Below, piece after piece: positions 15,397-18,684 of a stretch of 18,684 bases of DNA. Made by a program: the position numbers and the translations under genes. Source of the DNA: Polaribacter sp. (lineage in GTDB: Bacteria; Bacteroidota; Bacteroidia; Flavobacteriales; Flavobacteriaceae); NCBI GenBank assembly GCA_030731695.1, contig JANQTK010000149.1:1-18684 (forward strand). The letters run 5' to 3'. A model generated the notes under the pieces. That model was not told the origin of the DNA. It made no database searches and saw nothing but the letters and a program-made list of their open reading frames with translations. Each line of letters begins with the position of its first letter. The stretch's first letter is position 1.

Positions 15397-16266
15397 ATGA
15401 AATCACAAATCGTTACTTTTTTAATTCAGTGTCCAGATCAAAAAGGATTGGTGGCAAAAATCACTAGTTTCTTTTTTGAAAAAGGCTTCAATATTTTAAG
15501 TTGTCAGCAATATGTAAATTCGATTGAAAACACCTATTTCATGAGAATTCGTTTGAATGCAGAGGGTACTATTTTGTCAAAAAAAGAATTAGAAACTAAT
15601 TTTTTAGAATTGGCAACTCCATTGAAATTCAAATGGTCAGTTCATTATGGAGATAAAAAACAACAAGTTGCCATTTTGGTTTCTCACACAAGTCATAATT
15701 TGTATGATTTATTAGAACGATACAAAGAAGGAAATTTGAATTGTACCGTAAAAATGATTATCAGCAATCATGAAAAGTTGAGACCTGTTGCGGAAATGTT
15801 TCAAGTCCCTTTTTACTATTTACCTGTGGATAAAAATGACAAATTGTTGCAAGAAACTCAGCTCATTCAATTGCTTGATAAACATCAGATTGATTTAATT
15901 ATATTGGCAAGGTATATGCAAATATTGTCTGCGGATTTTATCAATACTTATCCTGAAAAAATCATCAATATTCATCATTCTTTTTTACCTGCATTTCAGG
16001 GCGCAAATCCGTATTTGCGAGCATATGAAAGAGGCGTAAAATTGATTGGAGCTACAGCGCATTATGCCACAGAAGATTTGGATGAAGGGCCAATTATTGA
16101 GCAAGATGTAAAACCAGTTACGCACGAAAGTACGCCTTCAACTTTGAAAAAAATTGGAGCTGATATTGAAAAATTAGTGTTGGCAAAAGCGGTAAATAAT
16201 CATTTGAATCATCAAATAATTGTTTCGGGAAACAGAGCGATTGTTTTTCCTGAAACAGGAGAATAA
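15397..16266 (+). CDS. purU: Formyltetrahydrofolate deformylase
   Basis: Hydrolyses 10-formyl-tetrahydrofolate to formate and tetrahydrofolate, balancing one-carbon pools and supplying formate; cytoplasmic. The 289-residue protein has an N-terminal ACT domain (about 1-80; 'CPDQKGLVAKITSFFFEKGF'), the expected regulatory module. A PurN-like formyltransferase domain follows, with ARYMQILS (171-178) and the catalytic set N191, H193 (NIHHSFLPAF) and D229 (in DLDEGPII). The ACT domain separates PurU from PurN. The length is standard. The ATG lies five bases after a palindromic half-element, with no other promoter seen in the spacer, so expression may depend on readthrough from menB. Confidence 0.95.
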   Translation: MKSQIVTFLIQCPDQKGLVAKITSFFFEKGFNILSCQQYVNSIENTYFMRIRLNAEGTILSKKELETNFLELATPLKFKWSVHYGDKKQQVAILVSHTSHNLYDLLERYKEGNLNCTVKMIISNHEKLRPVAEMFQVPFYYLPVDKNDKLLQETQLIQLLDKHQIDLIILARYMQILSADFINTYPEKIINIHHSFLPAFQGANPYLRAYERGVKLIGATAHYATEDLDEGPIIEQDVKPVTHESTPSTLKKIGADIEKLVLAKAVNNHLNHQIIVSGNRAIVFPETGE

Positions 16267-16269
16267 TAA

Positions 16270-16376
16270 GCCCATCCTAACCTTCCCAAAGGGAAGGAAC
16301 AAAAACGAAAAAAAAGGCAATAAGTAACGAAATATTTTGAGTATTAATTTTTCCCCTTTGGGGAAATTAAAAGGGG
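16270..16376. repeat. Paired palindromic element C (purU to FAH-family gene)
   Basis: Left half 16270-16299 (GCCCATCCTAACC, then TTCCCAAAGGGAAGGAA) and right half 16351-16376 (TTCCCCTTTGGGGAA, then ATTAAAAGGGG) form an inverted pair. They span from three bases after the purU stop to three bases before the next ATG. The right half has a second possible fold: TTTTCCCCTTT (16349-16359) pairs over 11 bases with AAAGGGGAAAA (16370-16380), reaching the A of the start codon. Confidence 0.75.
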
Positions 16377-16379
16377 AAA

Positions 16380-16988
16380 ATGAAAATAATTTGTATTGGG
16401 CGCAATTACGCAAAACATATTGAAGAGTTAGCCAATGAAAAACCAACAAGTCCTGTTGTTTTTTTAAAGCCAGATTCTGCAATTTTACCAAAAAACAATC
16501 CGTTTTTTATTCCGCCTTTTTCCAATGATGTTCATTATGAAGTGGAAATTTTGGTAAAAATCAATAAAGTAGGAAAATTTATTGATGCGAAATTTGCACA
16601 TAAATATTATGACGAAATTGGTTTAGGTATCGATTTTACAGCAAGAGACGTTCAAGATGAATGCAAAGCAAAAGGGCTGCCTTGGGAAAAAGCAAAAGCA
16701 TTTGATGGAAGTGCAGTGATTGGTGAATTTTATCCAAAAGAACAATTTGATTTGGATACTATTTCTTTTCAATTATACAAAAATAATACACTAGTTCAAG
16801 ATGGAAAATCGAATACTATGTTGTGGAAAATAGATGAATTGATTGCCTATGTTTCTCAATATTTTACCTTGAAAAAAGGAGATATTATTTTTACAGGAAC
16901 TCCAGAAGGTGTTGGAAAAGTTTCTGAAAATGATGTTTTGAAAGGTGTTTTGGAAGGGAGAGAAGCTTTTCAAATTAGAATAAAATAA
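16380..16988 (+). CDS. Fumarylacetoacetate hydrolase (FAH) family protein, FAHD1/YcgM-like
   Basis: Short FAH-family enzyme (202 residues) of the FAHD1/YcgM type. Relatives act on acylpyruvates or oxaloacetate, so it is better called a 2-oxoacid hydrolase, decarboxylase or tautomerase candidate than a tyrosine-degradation enzyme. Visible features are the N-terminal IGRNYAKH (6-13), the metal ligands E54 and E56 (HYEVEI) and D85 (GIDFTARD), the active-site segment 'KAFDGSAVIGEF' (106-117) and TGTPEGVG (172-179). All metal ligands are present. It starts three bases after a palindromic repeat and is followed after one base by a small membrane protein gene. The precise substrate cannot be read from sequence. 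Confidence 0.9.
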   Translation: MKIICIGRNYAKHIEELANEKPTSPVVFLKPDSAILPKNNPFFIPPFSNDVHYEVEILVKINKVGKFIDAKFAHKYYDEIGLGIDFTARDVQDECKAKGLPWEKAKAFDGSAVIGEFYPKEQFDLDTISFQLYKNNTLVQDGKSNTMLWKIDELIAYVSQYFTLKKGDIIFTGTPEGVGKVSENDVLKGVLEGREAFQIRIK

Positions 16989-16989
16989 A

Positions 16990-17274
16990 ATGTCAGCTTT
17001 AGGATATATTTTAATTTTTTACATTGGCTTTTATTTTTACAGATTAGCAGAAAACTACAATAAAAATAAATGGTTATATGGATTTTTAGGAATTATTTTT
17101 TTCTTAACAATGATGTTTCTTTATGCCTTTACTTTTAGGTTATTTTTCATTGAAGAAATAAATGACTTTACTTTTGCATCTATTTCTTTTAAATCTTTTT
17201 TTATTGGTTTAATAAGTGTTTTCTTTTTATTTCATTTATTGAATTTTATTTGGAGTAGGAAAATAAAAAAATAG
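16990..17274 (+). CDS. Small membrane protein of unknown function
   Basis: 94-residue, strongly hydrophobic protein with three likely membrane segments (about 2-18, 28-50 and 69-90) and a basic C-terminus (SRKIKK). A charged connector after the first helix reads 'RLAENYNKNKWLYGFLG', and an acidic stretch (FIEEIND) lies between the second and third. I do not recognise a named family. The ATG lies one base after the stop of the FAH-family gene, and cinA follows after 26 bases, so it probably belongs to the same transcription unit. AT-content is even higher than in its neighbours, as expected for a Phe/Ile/Leu-rich membrane protein. Confidence 0.7.
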   Translation: MSALGYILIFYIGFYFYRLAENYNKNKWLYGFLGIIFFLTMMFLYAFTFRLFFIEEINDFTFASISFKSFFIGLISVFFLFHLLNFIWSRKIKK

Positions 17275-17300
17275 AAATTACTTATAAAATTATCTAATAA

Positions 17301-18542
17301 ATGAAAGCAGAAATCATAACAATTGGTGATGAAATTTTAATAGGTCAAATAGTGGATACCAATTCTCAATTTATAAGTCAAGAATTGAATAAGATAGGTG
17401 TTTCTGTTTATCAAATTACGTCAATCCAGGATGATCAACAACATATTTTAAATGCGTTAAAAGAAGCGCAAGAAAGAGTTGATATTGTTATTATTACAGG
17501 AGGTTTAGGCCCTACTAAAGATGATATCACGAAAAAAACAATTGCTCAATTTTTTAACAACACTGAGTTTATTGAATATCCAGAAGTCATTGAACATATT
17601 CAAAAATTGTTTGCTAAAATCAATCATCCTTTTAAAGAAATTCAACGTTATCAAGCGCAATTGCCCTCAAAAGCAACTTTGTTAATGAATCATTTTGGAA
17701 CAGCTCCTGGAATGTGGTTTTTTGAAAATAATACTGTTTTTATTTCCTTACCTGGTGTGCCTTATGAAATGAAAGGATTAATAACCACAGAAGTGTTGCC
17801 AAGAATTCAAAAGCAATTCAAATTGTCTTTTATTCTGCATAAAACCATCATGACCTATGGTCAAGGAGAAAGCACGATTGCTGAAATTATTGAAGATTTT
17901 GAAAACAATTTGCCATCACATATCAAGCTTGCTTATTTACCATCTTTTGGAAGAGTTCGTTTGAGATTGTCTGCAAAAGGCGAAAATAAAGAACAACTTG
18001 AAAATGAGCTTATTACTAAAATCGAAGAAATTTATCAATTAATTCCTGATATTATTACAGGTTTGGATGATGAAAGTTCTTTAGAAAAAACCATTGGAGA
18101 TTTATTAATCAAAAATGGGAAAACCATTTGCACTGCTGAAAGTTTGACAGGAGGAAAAATTGCAGCGACTTTAGTATCTATTGCAGGTTCATCTGCTTAT
18201 TATAAAGGGAGTTTTGTAACCTATTCAGCTGAAGCGAAAGTGAATTTATTAGGTGTTTCATTAGAAACTATCAACAAAAATACAGTTGTAAGTAAAGAAG
18301 TAGCTTTGGAAATGGCAAAAGCGGCAAAAGAAAAACTACAAACCAATTTTGCCATAGCTGTTACAGGAAATGCAGGCCCAACTACAGATCATAATGATAA
18401 AAGCGTTGGGTTGGTGTATATCGCTTTAGTTACTGATGAAAAGGCAATTGTTGAAGAATTTAATTTTGGTCAACCAAGAGAAAAAGTCATCAATAGAACA
18501 GTTAGTAAATCACTAGAAATATTAAGGAAAGAATTATTTTAA
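17301..18542 (+). CDS. cinA: CinA: competence/damage-inducible protein A with nicotinamide-nucleotide amidase domain
   Basis: Two-domain, 413-residue protein of standard CinA length. The N-terminal MoCF-like domain has IITIGDEILIGQ (5-16), GGLGPTKDD (67-75) and the SLPGVPYEM loop (149-157). The C-terminal CinA/PncC domain has TAESLTGG (278-285), GSFVTYS (303-309) and VTGNAGP (354-360), the pattern of NMN amidohydrolases. The family recycles pyridine nucleotides by deamidating NMN and hydrolysing ADP-ribose. The competence name is historical, and a competence role here is not supported by context. No promoter was found in the 26-base gap upstream. rpmB follows from its own promoter. Confidence 0.94.
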   Translation: MKAEIITIGDEILIGQIVDTNSQFISQELNKIGVSVYQITSIQDDQQHILNALKEAQERVDIVIITGGLGPTKDDITKKTIAQFFNNTEFIEYPEVIEHIQKLFAKINHPFKEIQRYQAQLPSKATLLMNHFGTAPGMWFFENNTVFISLPGVPYEMKGLITTEVLPRIQKQFKLSFILHKTIMTYGQGESTIAEIIEDFENNLPSHIKLAYLPSFGRVRLRLSAKGENKEQLENELITKIEEIYQLIPDIITGLDDESSLEKTIGDLLIKNGKTICTAESLTGGKIAATLVSIAGSSAYYKGSFVTYSAEAKVNLLGVSLETINKNTVVSKEVALEMAKAAKEKLQTNFAIAVTGNAGPTTDHNDKSVGLVYIALVTDEKAIVEEFNFGQPREKVINRTVSKSLEILRKELF

Positions 18543-18559
18543 AATTTTGTAAAATTATT

Positions 18560-18590
18560 TTGTTCAGAATTAGATTTATATGTAAATTTG
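18560..18590 (+). promoter_or_regulatory. Promoter of rpmB
   Basis: TTG (18560-18562), a 20-base spacer, then TAAATTTG (18583-18590). The -7 box is identical to that of the SRP RNA promoter. The L28 start codon follows 39 bases after the box, allowing a leader of about 33 bases. Confidence 0.65.
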
Positions 18591-18629
18591 CACCTCGTTT
18601 AGAGATAATACTAAAAAACTGTCAAGAAG

Positions 18630-18684
18630 ATGTCTAGAGTTTGTGAATTAACAGGAAAAAAAGCAATGGTTGGGAACAATGTTT
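18630..18684 (+). CDS. rpmB: Ribosomal protein L28 (partial, 5' end only)
   Basis: The last 55 bases encode MSRVCELTGKKAMVGNNV, the characteristic start of bacterial L28, a large-subunit ribosomal protein. The gene runs off the window. In Bacteroidetes it usually leads a small unit with rpmG (L33), but that lies outside the window. A good promoter precedes it, so it does not depend on cinA transcription. Confidence 0.93.
   Translation, partial: MSRVCELTGKKAMVGNNV

Noticed and set aside
10894..16376. CRISPR array
   Set aside because: The repeats are few, inverted, kilobases apart, without regular spacers and with no cas genes nearby.
16174..16491. 105-codon minus-strand frame across the purU/FAH junction
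   Set aside because: It overlaps two real genes and the palindromic element; its hydrophobic look comes from the repeat and antisense codons.
17301..18542. Evidence of a DNA-uptake locus because of the name CinA
   Set aside because: No competence genes are nearby, and the family's supported role is pyridine nucleotide recycling.

Overview
The window is AT-rich chromosomal DNA from a member of the Bacteroidetes, most likely a marine Flavobacteriaceae (Polaribacter/Tenacibaculum-like; inferred from protein style and promoters, not from a search). Support comes from repeated upstream boxes fitting the Bacteroidetes -7 consensus TAnnTTTG, the lack of Shine-Dalgarno sequences, a DUF4199 protein beside a DPM-type glycosyltransferase, and flavobacterial-style MenD, MenB, CinA and L28. 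I see no transposase, integrase, phage gene, CRISPR array or tRNA. The gene content is mostly core housekeeping.

Layout. 1-922: a family 11 fucosyltransferase on the minus strand, diverging from cca. 923-2737: cca and an abutting NTF2-like gene on the plus strand. 2745-7873, minus strand: DUF4199 membrane protein, membrane-anchored family 2 glycosyltransferase, phospho-sugar mutase and an MsbA-like ABC exporter, the last two overlapping by one base. 7874-8264: the SRP RNA gene with a textbook promoter, followed by a palindromic repeat. 8265-10131: a short-chain dehydrogenase converging on an unrecognised lipoprotein. 10236-13087, plus strand: transaldolase, menD and a half-length CvfB-like RNA-binding protein. 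13156-14313, minus strand: a secreted esterase-fold protein that seems to lack its nucleophile. 14379-18542, plus strand: menB, purU, a FAH-family hydrolase, a small membrane protein and cinA. The start of rpmB (L28) closes the window.

Functional links. menD and menB serve menaquinone synthesis. The mutase, glycosyltransferases, ABC exporter and fucosyltransferase fit sugar supply and cell-envelope glycan or lipid building. cca, ffs, rpmB and the CvfB-like protein belong to translation and RNA functions.

The most notable structure is non-coding. Three same-strand spacers (tal-menD, menB-purU, purU-FAH gene) are each bracketed by an inverted pair of the same palindromic motif (core CCTTCCCAAAGGGAAGG and variants). 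The left half begins 1-4 bases after a stop codon and the right half ends at the next start. A solitary half follows the SRP RNA gene. In the tal-menD copy the right half lies inside the menD reading frame, so MenD appears to have gained a repeat-encoded N-terminus with no ATG. A second degenerate repeat rich in TTTGAA/TTCAAA lies at three other junctions and forms the leader of the dehydrogenase, which also lacks an ATG. I found no convincing new multi-gene system.
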